Assembly: GCA_963755195.1 (NCBI GenBank)
Contig: CAVWIZ010000003.1
Location: forward strand, 592,443-656,442
Length of the DNA: 64,000 bases
Origin: CAVQJU01 sp963755195
GTDB taxonomy: Bacteria > Acidobacteriota > Vicinamibacteria > Vicinamibacterales > CAVVIG01
Reading direction: 5' to 3'
Both the position numbers and the translations under genes were made by a program. The notes beneath the pieces are model-generated. The model did no database searches. It saw only the letters and a list, made by a program, of their open reading frames with translations, and was not told where the DNA came from. Below, in pieces: positions 1 to 7,166 of this stretch; positions within the stretch are counted from its first letter, which is position 1; the number at the start of each line of letters is the position of its first letter.

Positions 1-68
1 GGCGGCGGCGCGACGTACACCTCGCCGAGGGCCTTCCAGCGGTGAGCCGGGGAATTAGGCAGCGGCAC
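1..68 (-). CDS. Possible start of a further minus-strand gene (partial)
   Basis: A GTG at 68, four bases beyond the stop of the UDP-sugar dehydrogenase gene, opens a frame that stays open to the window edge and reads VPLPNSPAHRWKALGEVYVA. The close spacing fits another gene of the same sugar-nucleotide operon. Too little is present to identify a family, and there is no clear ribosome binding site, so this is tentative. Confidence 0.3.
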   Translation of the reverse strand, partial: MPLPNSPAHRWKALGEVYVAPP

Positions 69-72
69 GGAC

Positions 73-1389
73 CTACAGCCGGAAGATCGTGGTCGCCGCG
101 TTCCCTTTGAGCGCGTTGCGCGTGTCGATGATGAGCGTCCCGCTCTTCACCAGCGCGTCGTAGTCGAACCCCGAATGATCGGTGCAGATCACGGCGCAAT
201 CCGGCTTCGAACTGATGGCGGCCGACAGCTCGACGGACGACATCAGGTGGTCGGCGTGCGTCAGGCTCGGCACGAACGGATCCGAGTAGCTCAGCTGCGC
301 CCCCCGCTTCGACAGCTGCTCGAGCACGTCGAGCGCGGGCGACTCGCGCATGTCGTTGACGTCCTTCTTGTATGCGACGCCAACCAGGTGCACGCGCGAT
401 CCGTTGATCGACTTGCGCGCGGTGTTGAGCGCCTCGGCCACGCGGTCGACCACATAGTCGGGCATGGAAGAGTTGATGTTCCCGGCCAGCTCGATGAACC
501 GGCATTCGAACCCGTACTGTTTCGCCTTCCACGACAGGTAGGACGGATCGATGGGAATGCAGTGGCCGCCGAGCCCCGGCCCCGGGTAGAACGGCATGAA
601 GCCGAACGGCTTGGTTTTCGCGGCGTCGATCACTTCCCACACGTCGATGTCCATCTTGTGGCACATCAGCGCGAGCTCGTTCACCAGGCCGATGTTGACG
701 GCCCGAAACGTGTTTTCGAGGAGCTTTACCATCTCGGCCACGCGCGTGGAACTGACGGAGACCACGCGCTCGACGATCGCGCCGTAGAGGAGCGCCGCCG
801 CCTCGGTGCTGGCCGGCCCCACGCCCCCGACGATCTTCGGAATGTTCCTGGTGTTGTACTTCTGATTTCCCGGATCGACGCGCTCGGGTGAGAAGGCCAG
901 GAAGAAGTCCACATCGGCCGTCAGCCCACGGCTTTCGAGCATCGGCTGCACCACCTCGTCGGTCGTGCCCGGGTACGTCGTCGATTCGAGGATGACGAGC
1001 TGCCCGGGCTTGAGCGTCGCGACCACGGCCTCGACCGCACGCACCACGTACGACAAATCGGGATCCCTCGTTTTTCTGAGGGGCGTCGGCACGCAGATGT
1101 CGATGGCGTCCATGCCGGCGAGCCCGGACATCAGGCACGACCCGCGCAGCCGTCCCGCCTTCACGACCGCGGCAAGATCGGCTTGCGGCACGTCGGGGAT
1201 ATAGCTTCGTCCGGCGTTGATCTGGCCGGCCTTCGACTCGTCCACGTCGAATCCGGTGACGTCGAAGCCCTGGCGGGCAAACTCGACGGCCAGCGGCAAG
1301 CCGACATAGCCGAGTCCGATGACGCCCACTTTGGCCTTCTTCGTACGGATCCGATCGAGCAGGGCCAGACTGTACGAATTCGCGCTCAT
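73..1389 (-). CDS. Nucleotide-sugar dehydrogenase (UDP-N-acetylglucosamine/mannosamine 6-dehydrogenase type)
   Basis: This 438-residue enzyme should oxidise C6 of a UDP-sugar to a uronic acid using two NAD+, supplying an acidic sugar for surface polysaccharide. The N-terminal Rossmann motif GVIGLGYVGLPLA lies at residues 22-34. The central dimerisation helix follows, and the catalytic cysteine sits in GLGGHCIPIDPSYL near residue 275. A C-terminal UDP-binding domain begins around AYKKDVNDMRESPALDVL. The GGHCIPIDP form is typical of the WbpA/TviB/WecC branch rather than UDP-glucose dehydrogenase proper, but the exact substrate cannot be read from sequence. It follows gmd after 15 bases, so the two are probably co-transcribed. 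Confidence 0.9.
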   Translation of the reverse strand: MSANSYSLALLDRIRTKKAKVGVIGLGYVGLPLAVEFARQGFDVTGFDVDESKAGQINAGRSYIPDVPQADLAAVVKAGRLRGSCLMSGLAGMDAIDICVPTPLRKTRDPDLSYVVRAVEAVVATLKPGQLVILESTTYPGTTDEVVQPMLESRGLTADVDFFLAFSPERVDPGNQKYNTRNIPKIVGGVGPASTEAAALLYGAIVERVVSVSSTRVAEMVKLLENTFRAVNIGLVNELALMCHKMDIDVWEVIDAAKTKPFGFMPFYPGPGLGGHCIPIDPSYLSWKAKQYGFECRFIELAGNINSSMPDYVVDRVAEALNTARKSINGSRVHLVGVAYKKDVNDMRESPALDVLEQLSKRGAQLSYSDPFVPSLTHADHLMSSVELSAAISSKPDCAVICTDHSGFDYDALVKSGTLIIDTRNALKGNAATTIFRL

Positions 1390-1404
1390 GATGGGGATGC
1401 CAGA

Positions 1405-2409
1405 CTACCGCGCGGGAATGGGCGCAGTTGTCGAGACATTCGAGGCGGTCGAGCGGAGCAACGCCAGATCGGCATCGACCATCATCTCGATCAGCTGCTT
1501 GAAATCGACGCTCGGCGTCCAGCCCAGTTCGGTGCGCGCCTTCGTCGCATCGCCCAGGAGATGATCGACCTCGGCCGGCCGCATCATGGCCGGGTCTGTC
1601 CGGACGTACTCCTCCCAGTCGAGGCCCACGTGCGAAAAGGCGATGTCCACCAGGTCGCGGACCGAATGGCTGACGCCGGTGGCAATCACATAGTCGTCGG
1701 GATGGTCCTGCTGGAGCATGAGCCACATGGCGCGCACGTAGTCGCCGGCAAACCCCCAGTCGCGCTGCGCGTCGAGGTTCCCAATCGACAGCGAGTCGGC
1801 GAGCCCGAGCTTGATGCGCGCGACGCCGTCAGAGACCTTGCGCGTGACGAACTCGAGGCCGCGCCGCGGCGACTCGTGGTTGAAGAGCATCCCGGACACG
1901 GCGAACAGGTTGTAGCTCTCGCGGTAGTTCACCGTGATGTAGTGCGCGAACACTTTCGACACGCCGTACGGACTGCGCGGGTAGAACGGCGTCTGCTCGG
2001 TCTGCGGCACCTGGCGCACCTTGCCGAACATTTCGCTCGACGAGGCCTGATAGATGCGAATCCCCGGATCGACCTGCCGGACGGCGTCGAGCAGCCGCGT
2101 CACGCCCTGGGCATTGAACTCGCCCGTCAGCATCGGCTGATCCCACGAGGCCGGCACGAACGACATCGCCGCGAGGTTGTAGATTTCGGCGGGGCGGACT
2201 TCGTCCACCAGCCGCAGCAGCGACAACTGATCGAGCAGGTCGGCCGGCTTGAGGACGATGCGATCGACGAGGTGCTGGATGCGCAAGAGATTCGGCGCGC
2301 TCGATCGCCGCATCATGCCGTAGACTTCGTAGCCTTTTTCGAGCAGCAGCTCGGCCAGGTACGATCCGTCCTGACCGGTGATTCCCGTGATGAGCACTCG
2401 TTTCGCCAT
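1405..2409 (-). CDS. gmd: GDP-mannose 4,6-dehydratase
   Basis: Converts GDP-D-mannose to GDP-4-keto-6-deoxymannose, the precursor of fucose, rhamnose and perosamine sugars in O-antigen. It is an extended short-chain dehydrogenase with the NAD(P) motif GITGQDGSYLAE at residues 9-20, the family signature MMRRSS, the catalytic YGVSK motif near residue 150, and NHESPRRG and NLDAQRDWGFAGDYV downstream. An in-frame TTG lies four codons upstream, but the ATG at 2409 is preceded by GGAGA at about six bases and fits the usual family start MAKRVLITG. At 334 residues it is normal family length. First gene of the minus-strand sugar-nucleotide pair, divergent from the gene at 2488. Confidence 0.93.
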   Translation of the reverse strand: MAKRVLITGITGQDGSYLAELLLEKGYEVYGMMRRSSAPNLLRIQHLVDRIVLKPADLLDQLSLLRLVDEVRPAEIYNLAAMSFVPASWDQPMLTGEFNAQGVTRLLDAVRQVDPGIRIYQASSSEMFGKVRQVPQTEQTPFYPRSPYGVSKVFAHYITVNYRESYNLFAVSGMLFNHESPRRGLEFVTRKVSDGVARIKLGLADSLSIGNLDAQRDWGFAGDYVRAMWLMLQQDHPDDYVIATGVSHSVRDLVDIAFSHVGLDWEEYVRTDPAMMRPAEVDHLLGDATKARTELGWTPSVDFKQLIEMMVDADLALLRSTASNVSTTAPIPAR

Positions 2410-2487
2410 GAAGATCTCCAAATTGTAGGGGGCGGATCACGCGCGGGTCAAGGCAATCCGCAGTCGCCTCGGTTACAATCGCTGCGG

Positions 2488-3483
2488 ATGAGCGACCACG
2501 GGGCCGAAGCCGAGGAGGCCGATCGCATCTACAACGAAGCCCTGACGGCGCTCGACGCGGCCATCGTCCCGCTGTATGAGGACGACAAGCCGATTCTGGA
2601 GTGGCCCAATGCGGTGCTGGCGCCGCCGGGCGGCGTGCTCAAACCGTGGCTCGGCGTCATCCACCGCTGGCTCGCGCCGGTGTTCGCGCGCCAGCGCACC
2701 TTCGACATGCACGTCGTCGAGTCGGTCGAAAGGATCGCCGGCCGCGACCACGCCCGCGCCTTCGCGAAATTCCAGACGGCGCTTATCGTCTTCTTACAGA
2801 AGATCACCGCGTTCGTCGAAAGCAAAGATCGCCACGTGGCGGCGATCGCCGCGTCGCGGCTCGACCGGCACGAGCACCTGCTCAATCAGCTCCCCGATCT
2901 TCAGGCGCAGGTTGCCGCCCTGCAGCGCGCCGCGAACCCCTCGAACCCCTCGAACCTCTCGAACCTCTCGAACCTCTCGAACCCCTTGAACCGCGAGTTG
3001 GTGTTTGCCGGCGCGAAGGACGTGCTCACCGCCGAATCCAACGCGCTCGCGCACCTCGAGTCGCTGTCGGATGGTTCGATCGGCGGGCTGATCTGCGCCG
3101 CGCAGGTTGTGGAGCGTCTGGAACCGGACCGTCTGATGCGGCTGCTGACAACCGCCCATCACAAACTTCGCCCAGGCTCGCCGATCGTCGTCGAGACAAT
3201 AAACCCGGCGTGCCGGGACGAGTTTACACAGCCGATTCACCCCGAGGCACTTCTGTATCTCTTACGGTCGAATGGGTTCGACAACGTGACGCTTCAGTAC
3301 ACGGCGCCGGTGCCCGAGCACATGAAGATGCAGCCGGTGGACGTCGCGGCCCTCGCCGCCTCGGGCGGCCCGCAGGCGAACGCCCTGGTTGAGATGGCGC
3401 GGGCGCTCAACGCGAGCGCGGCGATTCTCAACAACCTGCTCTTTACGTACCTCGACTGCGCCGCGATCGGATACAGACGCTGA
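2488..3483 (+). CDS. WbdD-like polysaccharide methyltransferase lacking the SAM-binding core
   Basis: 331 residues. The N-terminal 140 residues are a charged helical region of the kind found in front of O-antigen methyltransferases. The C-terminal half keeps family blocks after the cofactor site: LESLSDGSIGGLICAAQVVE, LMRLLTTAHHKLRPGS, IVVETINPAC and PIHPEALLYLLRSNGF. The expected DVGCGRGEF motif I and the acidic strand-2 motif are missing: LVFAGAKDVL runs straight into TAESNALAHLE. A second short stretch after NPAC is also gone. A Ser-Asn-Leu/Pro repeat occupies residues 149-169. The missing SAM site makes catalysis doubtful, so this may be a decayed or purely structural protein. A TACAAT box lies 8 bases before the ATG. 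The stop overlaps the next start (TGATG). Confidence 0.7.
   Translation: MSDHGAEAEEADRIYNEALTALDAAIVPLYEDDKPILEWPNAVLAPPGGVLKPWLGVIHRWLAPVFARQRTFDMHVVESVERIAGRDHARAFAKFQTALIVFLQKITAFVESKDRHVAAIAASRLDRHEHLLNQLPDLQAQVAALQRAANPSNPSNLSNLSNLSNPLNRELVFAGAKDVLTAESNALAHLESLSDGSIGGLICAAQVVERLEPDRLMRLLTTAHHKLRPGSPIVVETINPACRDEFTQPIHPEALLYLLRSNGFDNVTLQYTAPVPEHMKMQPVDVAALAASGGPQANALVEMARALNASAAILNNLLFTYLDCAAIGYRR
2933..2995 (+). repeat. 9-bp tandem repeat inside a coding region
   Basis: Seven units of a 9-bp word of the form cgaaccYct, the last one degenerate, lie in frame. They encode alternating Asn-Pro-Ser and Asn-Leu-Ser triplets in the linker of the methyltransferase-like protein. Copy number could vary without breaking the frame. 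Confidence 0.9.
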
Positions 3484-4580
3484 TGGAACAGATCGATATC
3501 GCCGTCATTGGCGCGGGCGTGACCGGCCTGGCGTCGGCGCTGACGCTGGCGTCGCGCGGCCTTTCCGTGTGCGTCCTCGAGCGGCATCCGCGTCCCGGGC
3601 TCGACGTCAGCACGCACAACAGCGGCGTCATCCACGGCGGCATCTACTACCCGGCCGGCACGCTCAAGTCGCGGCTCTGCATCGAAGGCCGGCCGCTCCT
3701 CTACGAATTCTGCCGGAAGCACAACGTCGAGCATCAGAAATGCGGAAAGCTGATCGTGGCGGCCGACGACAGCGAGATTCCCCAACTCGAATCACTCTAC
3801 GCGCGCGGCACAGCGAACGGCGTCGATGGCCTGACGCTGGTCGATCGGGCGTTTGTCGCCAGGCGCGAGCCGAACATCCGCGCGGCGGCCGCGATCTTCT
3901 CGCCCGAGACCGGCATCGTGGAGGCCGAGGCGCTCGTGAAGGCGCTATTGCGCGCCGGCGAAGCCGCCGGCGTGATCTTTCTTCCTGGAACGAAGCTCGT
4001 GGGCGCCGACACCGACCCGGACGGCATGCAGCTCCGCACCGAGCACGAAACGATTCTCGCGGGCACGATCGTCAACGCCGCCGGTCTCTATGCGGACGAT
4101 GTGTCGCGGATGCTGGGGGGCGAGCGGTTTACGATCTACCCCGTGCGCGGCGAATACGCCGAGCTGGTGCCGGCGAAGCGATCGCTCGTCAACGCGCTCG
4201 TGTACCCGATGCCGCACGCCGCCGGCCACGGCCTCGGCGTGCACGTCACGAAGTCCACGGGGGGCAACGTGTGGTTCGGTCCAACCGTGCGGTACCAGGA
4301 GCGGAAAGACGACTACGAGAGCGACCGCCTGGCCGTCGAGGAATTCGCGGAGGCGGCCAGGCAGTTGCTGCCGATGCTCACGGTGGCCGATCTTCGCCTG
4401 TCCGGCAGCGGGATCCGTCCCAAGCTGCACCCGGCGAGCGAGTCGTTTGCGGATTTCCTGATTCGCCGCGACCGCGAGAATCCCAGGGTGGTGCACGCCG
4501 CCGGCATCGAATCGCCGGGCCTGACGTCGTGCCTGGCGATTGGCGAGATGGTGGGCCAGATCGTGCAGGAGCGACTGTAA
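3483..4580 (+). CDS. lhgO: L-2-hydroxyglutarate oxidase-like FAD-dependent oxidoreductase
   Basis: 365-residue flavoprotein of the DAO/GlpO-like fold. The FAD-binding motif IAVIGAGVTGLASALTLASR is at residues 6-25. The family signature HNSGVIHGGIYYPAGTLKSR lies near residues 52-71 and is characteristic of LhgO/L2HGDH, which oxidise L-2-hydroxyglutarate to 2-oxoglutarate. IVNAAGLYADDVSRM and SGSGIRPKL are further conserved blocks, and a C-terminal GIESPGLTSCLAIGEMV closes the FAD site. Translation is probably coupled to the preceding gene through the TGATG overlap. A related dehydrogenase acting on another 2-hydroxyacid is possible. Confidence 0.82.
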   Translation: MEQIDIAVIGAGVTGLASALTLASRGLSVCVLERHPRPGLDVSTHNSGVIHGGIYYPAGTLKSRLCIEGRPLLYEFCRKHNVEHQKCGKLIVAADDSEIPQLESLYARGTANGVDGLTLVDRAFVARREPNIRAAAAIFSPETGIVEAEALVKALLRAGEAAGVIFLPGTKLVGADTDPDGMQLRTEHETILAGTIVNAAGLYADDVSRMLGGERFTIYPVRGEYAELVPAKRSLVNALVYPMPHAAGHGLGVHVTKSTGGNVWFGPTVRYQERKDDYESDRLAVEEFAEAARQLLPMLTVADLRLSGSGIRPKLHPASESFADFLIRRDRENPRVVHAAGIESPGLTSCLAIGEMVGQIVQERL

Positions 4581-4622
4581 GAAACGCCAAACGGAAAACG
4601 CAAAACGGAAAACGCAAAACGG
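4581..4622 (+). repeat. Short-word repeat, 'acggaaaacgcaaa' type, left arm
   Basis: Purine-rich repeats of acgSaaa words start at the lhgO stop. The inverse word array (cgttttc) lies at 4831-4866 and closes the other side of RE1 copy 1, so the two arrays form an imperfect inverted pair around the element. Confidence 0.7.
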
Positions 4623-4642
4623 CGGGCGACAGCGCGGAAACA

Positions 4643-4812
4643 CGATCACCGCGGTGCACGCAGTGACCGCGGAGAATTCGAACCACAAAGGCACCAAGGT
4701 CACCAAGAATTTAGCCAGATTCTTCGTTTTCTTCGTGGCCTTCGTGGCACTGATTTTGGTCTTGCACCGTCGTCTAGACGCTGCGATCGTTGCGAGCGCT
4801 GCGGTGACCGTG
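4643..4812 (+). repeat. RE1 intergenic element, copy 1
   Basis: About 170 bp. It opens with CGATCACCGCGGTGCACGCA, continues through the gaattcgaaccacaaag word and an inner inverted pair (cacaaaggcaccaagg / cttcgtggccttcgtgg), and ends in gcgagcgctgcggtgaccgtg. The ends are imperfect inverted repeats built on GRTCACCGCRG. The same order of blocks, on the opposite strand, is seen at 34335-34499. There is no open reading frame; it looks MITE-like or a structured 3' element. Confidence 0.75.
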
Positions 4813-4830
4813 AGGGATTGTTCGGGCGTT

Positions 4831-5259
4831 CTACGTTTTCCGTTTTCCGTTTTCCGTTTTCCGTTCCGTACGGATCTCCCGCTGCTGGAGCGGTGACACC
4901 GCCGCCAGCGATCCGTAGTCGCGGTCGTGGTGCAGCACGACGAGATTGTGACGGAGCGCGCAGGCGGCAATCAGGCAGTCGACGCCCGATCGCACGGTCC
5001 GGCCGCTCTGCCGCGCGCGCCTGTAGAGATCGACGGCTTCATCAAACACGCCAACCGGCAGCGGCGATTCGACCATCGGCAGCGCGTGCATCGCTTCTCG
5101 CGCGAGGCGGAAGGCGGTCTCGTCGCGGAAGCCTTGCAAGACCTCCTGCACCACCGGCAGACACGTCACGACGTCGTCGAAATCGACAGCCGAGTCGAGA
5201 CGGAACGGCGTGCCGCGCCGGTAGGTCTCGATCCAGACGGACGTATCAACGAGCACCAC
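4831..5259 (-). CDS. vapC: PIN-domain ribonuclease toxin, VapC family
   Basis: Toxin of a type II pair, expected to cleave RNA in a Mg2+-dependent way. The PIN acidic residues are visible: Asp5 in LVDTSVWIE, Glu39 in VVQEVLQG, Asp94 in SGVDCLIAA, and Asp112/Asp114 in HHDRDYGSL. The native fold should end near residue 125. The last residues (ERKTENGKRKT) and the stop codon come from the adjacent cgttttc word repeat. The gene starts inside the 3' end of the antitoxin gene (14-base overlap), the usual antitoxin-first arrangement. Both genes lie between oppositely oriented RE1 copies. Confidence 0.88.
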   Translation of the reverse strand: MVLVDTSVWIETYRRGTPFRLDSAVDFDDVVTCLPVVQEVLQGFRDETAFRLAREAMHALPMVESPLPVGVFDEAVDLYRRARQSGRTVRSGVDCLIAACALRHNLVVLHHDRDYGSLAAVSPLQQREIRTERKTENGKRKT

Positions 5260-5482
5260 GGCGACCGGCCTTCCGCGCGGGACGATCGTTGCGCATTGCG
5301 GCGAGGTCGCCCTCCCACAGGCCCGACCCGGCCAGCTCCAGAATCCGCCGGGCTTTGACGCGCCGCACGAAATCGCCCAGCGCGCGCTCCACCGCGCGCG
5401 AGTACGTCCGCTCGCCGCTCAACCGAAGCGCCTCATCCAGTAGATCTGCGCTCAACACAAGATTCGTGCGTTTCATGTGCAT
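5246..5482 (-). CDS. vapB: VapB-type antitoxin (DUF2191-like)
   Basis: 78 residues. The N-terminal KRTNLVLSADLLDEALRLSG is a ribbon-helix-helix-type DNA-binding segment and is followed by RTYSRAVERALGDFVRRVKA. The C-terminal RILELAGSGLWEGDLAAMR is the toxin-neutralising motif found in VapB partners of PIN toxins. Alternative starts are the ATG codons at 5482 and 5476; neither has a strong ribosome binding site. The complex is expected to repress its own promoter, which would sit in the 5483-5510 gap next to RE1 copy 2. Confidence 0.85.
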   Translation of the reverse strand: MHMKRTNLVLSADLLDEALRLSGERTYSRAVERALGDFVRRVKARRILELAGSGLWEGDLAAMRNDRPARKAGRRGAR

Positions 5483-5506
5483 GATGTTACCGGTGGGACC
5501 CGCTTA

Positions 5507-5722
5507 CGGTCAACTTGGCCCCTCGCAACGCTCGCAGCGTTCAGTCTGAGCGCACGTTGCGAAACTGATTCTCAACGAACCACAAAGACCACGAAGGTCA
5601 CCAAGAACTGGAAATTCTTTGTGTTCTTTGTGGGCTTCGTGGTTCGAATCAATCCCGCAATGCTGACTTAGAGGGGCATTCAGGCGGAATGCTCGGCGAT
5701 CACAGCGTGCGCCGCGGCGATC
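5507..5722 (-). repeat. RE1 intergenic element, copy 2 (inverted relative to copy 1)
   Basis: Starts with ctcgcaacgctcgcagcg, continues through an accacaaagaccacgaagg / cttcgtggtt inverted pair, and ends with a gatcac-gcgtgcgccgcggcgatcg block followed by gggctgtcgacc. The block order is the reverse complement of copy 1. The outer part after the hairpin (5660-5700) differs from the other copies. Confidence 0.65.
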
Positions 5723-5757
5723 GCCCTTCTGGGCTGTCGACCGACAACCTGATTGGC

Positions 5758-5763
5758 TAGAAT
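5758..5763 (+). promoter_or_regulatory. Putative -10 box TAGAAT, near-leaderless start
   Basis: TAGAAT ends six bases before the ATG at 5770. No good -35 is seen at 17 bases. The same TAGAAT hexamer is seen before gap and before the DUF6152 gene, so it may be a favoured -10 in this genome. Confidence 0.4.
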
Positions 5764-5769
5764 GGGCGC

Positions 5770-6207
5770 ATGAAATTGTATCTTGCACTTGCGCTCACAG
5801 TGGCGGTGACCGGGGCGGCGTCCGCGCAGGAAAAGATGGAGCGCGTCGACGGCATCGGCGGCTTCTTCTTCAAGTCGGAGTCACCGAAGGCGCTCGCGAA
5901 GTGGTACAGCGATCACCTCGGCGTGAGGCTGACGCCGTCCGACTACGGCGCCGAGCCCTGGCAGCAGGCGGCCGGTCCCACGGTCTTCGAACCGTTTCCC
6001 GCCAACACGAAGTACTTCGGCCCCCCCGAGCAGCGATTCATGCTGAACTTCCGCGTCAGCAACCTCGACGCGATGGTCGCACAGCTCCGGCGCGCCGATA
6101 TCAAGGTCGAGGTCGATCCGAAAACGTATCCCAACGGCCGGTTCGCCCAACTCCACGATCCGGACGGCAATCCCATTCAGCTGTGGCAGCCGCAAAAGAA
6201 CAAATAG
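5770..6207 (+). CDS. Secreted VOC (glyoxalase/bleomycin-resistance fold) protein
   Basis: 145 residues with a signal peptide (MKLYLALALTVAVTGAASAQ). The mature part is one vicinal-oxygen-chelate unit: VDGIGGFFFKSESPKALAKW, LGVRLTPSDYG, RFMLNFRVSNLDAMVAQL, and the C-terminal LHDPDGNPIQLWQP motif that carries the metal-binding glutamate position in many members, here replaced by Gln. Substrate is unknown. Export is unusual for the family, so it may be a periplasmic binding protein or an enzyme on an exogenous compound. It stands alone, between the RE1/toxin-antitoxin block and a minus-strand operon. Confidence 0.8.
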   Translation: MKLYLALALTVAVTGAASAQEKMERVDGIGGFFFKSESPKALAKWYSDHLGVRLTPSDYGAEPWQQAAGPTVFEPFPANTKYFGPPEQRFMLNFRVSNLDAMVAQLRRADIKVEVDPKTYPNGRFAQLHDPDGNPIQLWQPQKNK

Positions 6208-6211
6208 GGAC

Positions 6212-6317
6212 CGAATTCTCTGCGAACTCCGCGTGCTCTGCGTTTAACGTCGTGAAAGTTGTGAAAATAGCTCCAGCGTTTCGCGTTCTACGTTTGGCGT
6301 TTTACGTTTTGCGTTCC
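6212..6317 (+). repeat. Short-word repeats (ctctgcgt and cgttttac types)
   Basis: Contains gaattctctgcgaactccgcgtgctctgcgtt and then cgttctacgtttggcgttttacgttttgcgtt. The cgttttac array overlaps the last codons of the rfbD-like gene on the other strand and provides its stop. It is the same word family as at 4831-4866 and 45383-45436. Confidence 0.7.
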
Positions 6318-7165
6318 GCCTGCGCATAGCGCGCGACGGCATCCTGCCACGGGGGCATGACGATGCCGGCGGCGGCGAGCTTGGCGATCGAGAGCGCGCA
6401 ATAGACCGGGCGATCGGCCCGAAGCGTCGCGGCGGCCATTCGCATCGGCACAAGCCGCGGCTCGACGCCGAGCTGCCGAGCCAATTCCTTCGCCAGCTCG
6501 AGCCAGGTGCAGTGGCCGGCATTCACGCAGTGGTACACACCCGAAGGCGCGGCCGGCACCAGCTCCACCAGCTGCCGGGTCGCCCTGGCCGCATCTAAGA
6601 TGTATGTCGGCGACACGGTGCGATCCTCGAACACGCGTGCTTCTCCGCCGGCCAGAAGCGTTCTCGCAATCGAGGCGACGCTCCCCTTTGCGGGGCCGGC
6701 CCCGGGCGCGCGGCCGAACAGGCTTTCCACCCGCAGCACATACGCGCGCGGCGCATCGGCCGCAAACCACTCGCCGAGCAGTTTCGACACGGCGTACGTG
6801 CTTCGCGGATTCGGCGGATCGACTTCGGTGTAGGGTTCGTGAGCGGCGCCGTCGAAGACAAAGTCGCTGCTGTAGTGCACCAGCGCCGCGTCGTGTTCCG
6901 CAGCCGCCCGCGCGAGGGCGCGCACGGCAAACGCGTTGAGGTTGAGGGCGTCGATCGGATGATCTTCGGCCGCGTCCACGTCGTTGTACGCGGCGCAGTT
7001 GACGATGACATCCGGCCTGGCACGTTCGACGGCTGCGGCGACGGCCTCGTCGCTCGTGATGTCGAGCGCGTCATGTCCGAGGGCGAGCACCTCATGGCGG
7101 GCCTCGCACTCGTGGACGATGGCGGCGCCCAACTGGCCGCGGGCGCCGACGACCATCACGCGCAC
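6302..7165 (-). CDS. rfbD: dTDP-4-dehydrorhamnose reductase-like NAD(P)H reductase
   Basis: 287 residues, the family's usual length. The N-terminal cofactor motif VGARGQLGAAIV is followed by the RmlD-type blocks DALDITSDEAV, PDVIVNCAAYNDVDAAEDHP, YSSDFVFDGAAHEPYTE and the catalytic YAVSKLLGE. RmlD makes dTDP-L-rhamnose. RmlA, RmlB and RmlC are not in the window, so the precise substrate is inferred. The final residues AERKT and stop derive from an adjacent word repeat. The gene begins one base after the upstream symporter's stop, in a polysaccharide-flavoured run with a DegT aminotransferase. Confidence 0.8.
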   Translation of the reverse strand: MRVMVVGARGQLGAAIVHECEARHEVLALGHDALDITSDEAVAAAVERARPDVIVNCAAYNDVDAAEDHPIDALNLNAFAVRALARAAAEHDAALVHYSSDFVFDGAAHEPYTEVDPPNPRSTYAVSKLLGEWFAADAPRAYVLRVESLFGRAPGAGPAKGSVASIARTLLAGGEARVFEDRTVSPTYILDAARATRQLVELVPAAPSGVYHCVNAGHCTWLELAKELARQLGVEPRLVPMRMAAATLRADRPVYCALSIAKLAAAGIVMPPWQDAVARYAQAERKT

Positions 7166-7166
7166 G

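Noticed and set aside
1183..2487. Long Arg/His-rich open frame in front of the methyltransferase-like gene
   Set aside because: It runs antisense through gmd and the UDP-sugar dehydrogenase, has no homology, and reflects absence of stops in GC-rich DNA.
2933..2995. Possible CRISPR array
   Set aside because: Units are contiguous 9-mers with no spacers; they are coding. The 12851-12900 array was rejected for the same reason, and no cas genes are present.
3389..4666. 425-codon open frame overlapping lhgO
   Set aside because: Arg-rich shadow of lhgO in another frame; lhgO has clear flavoprotein motifs.
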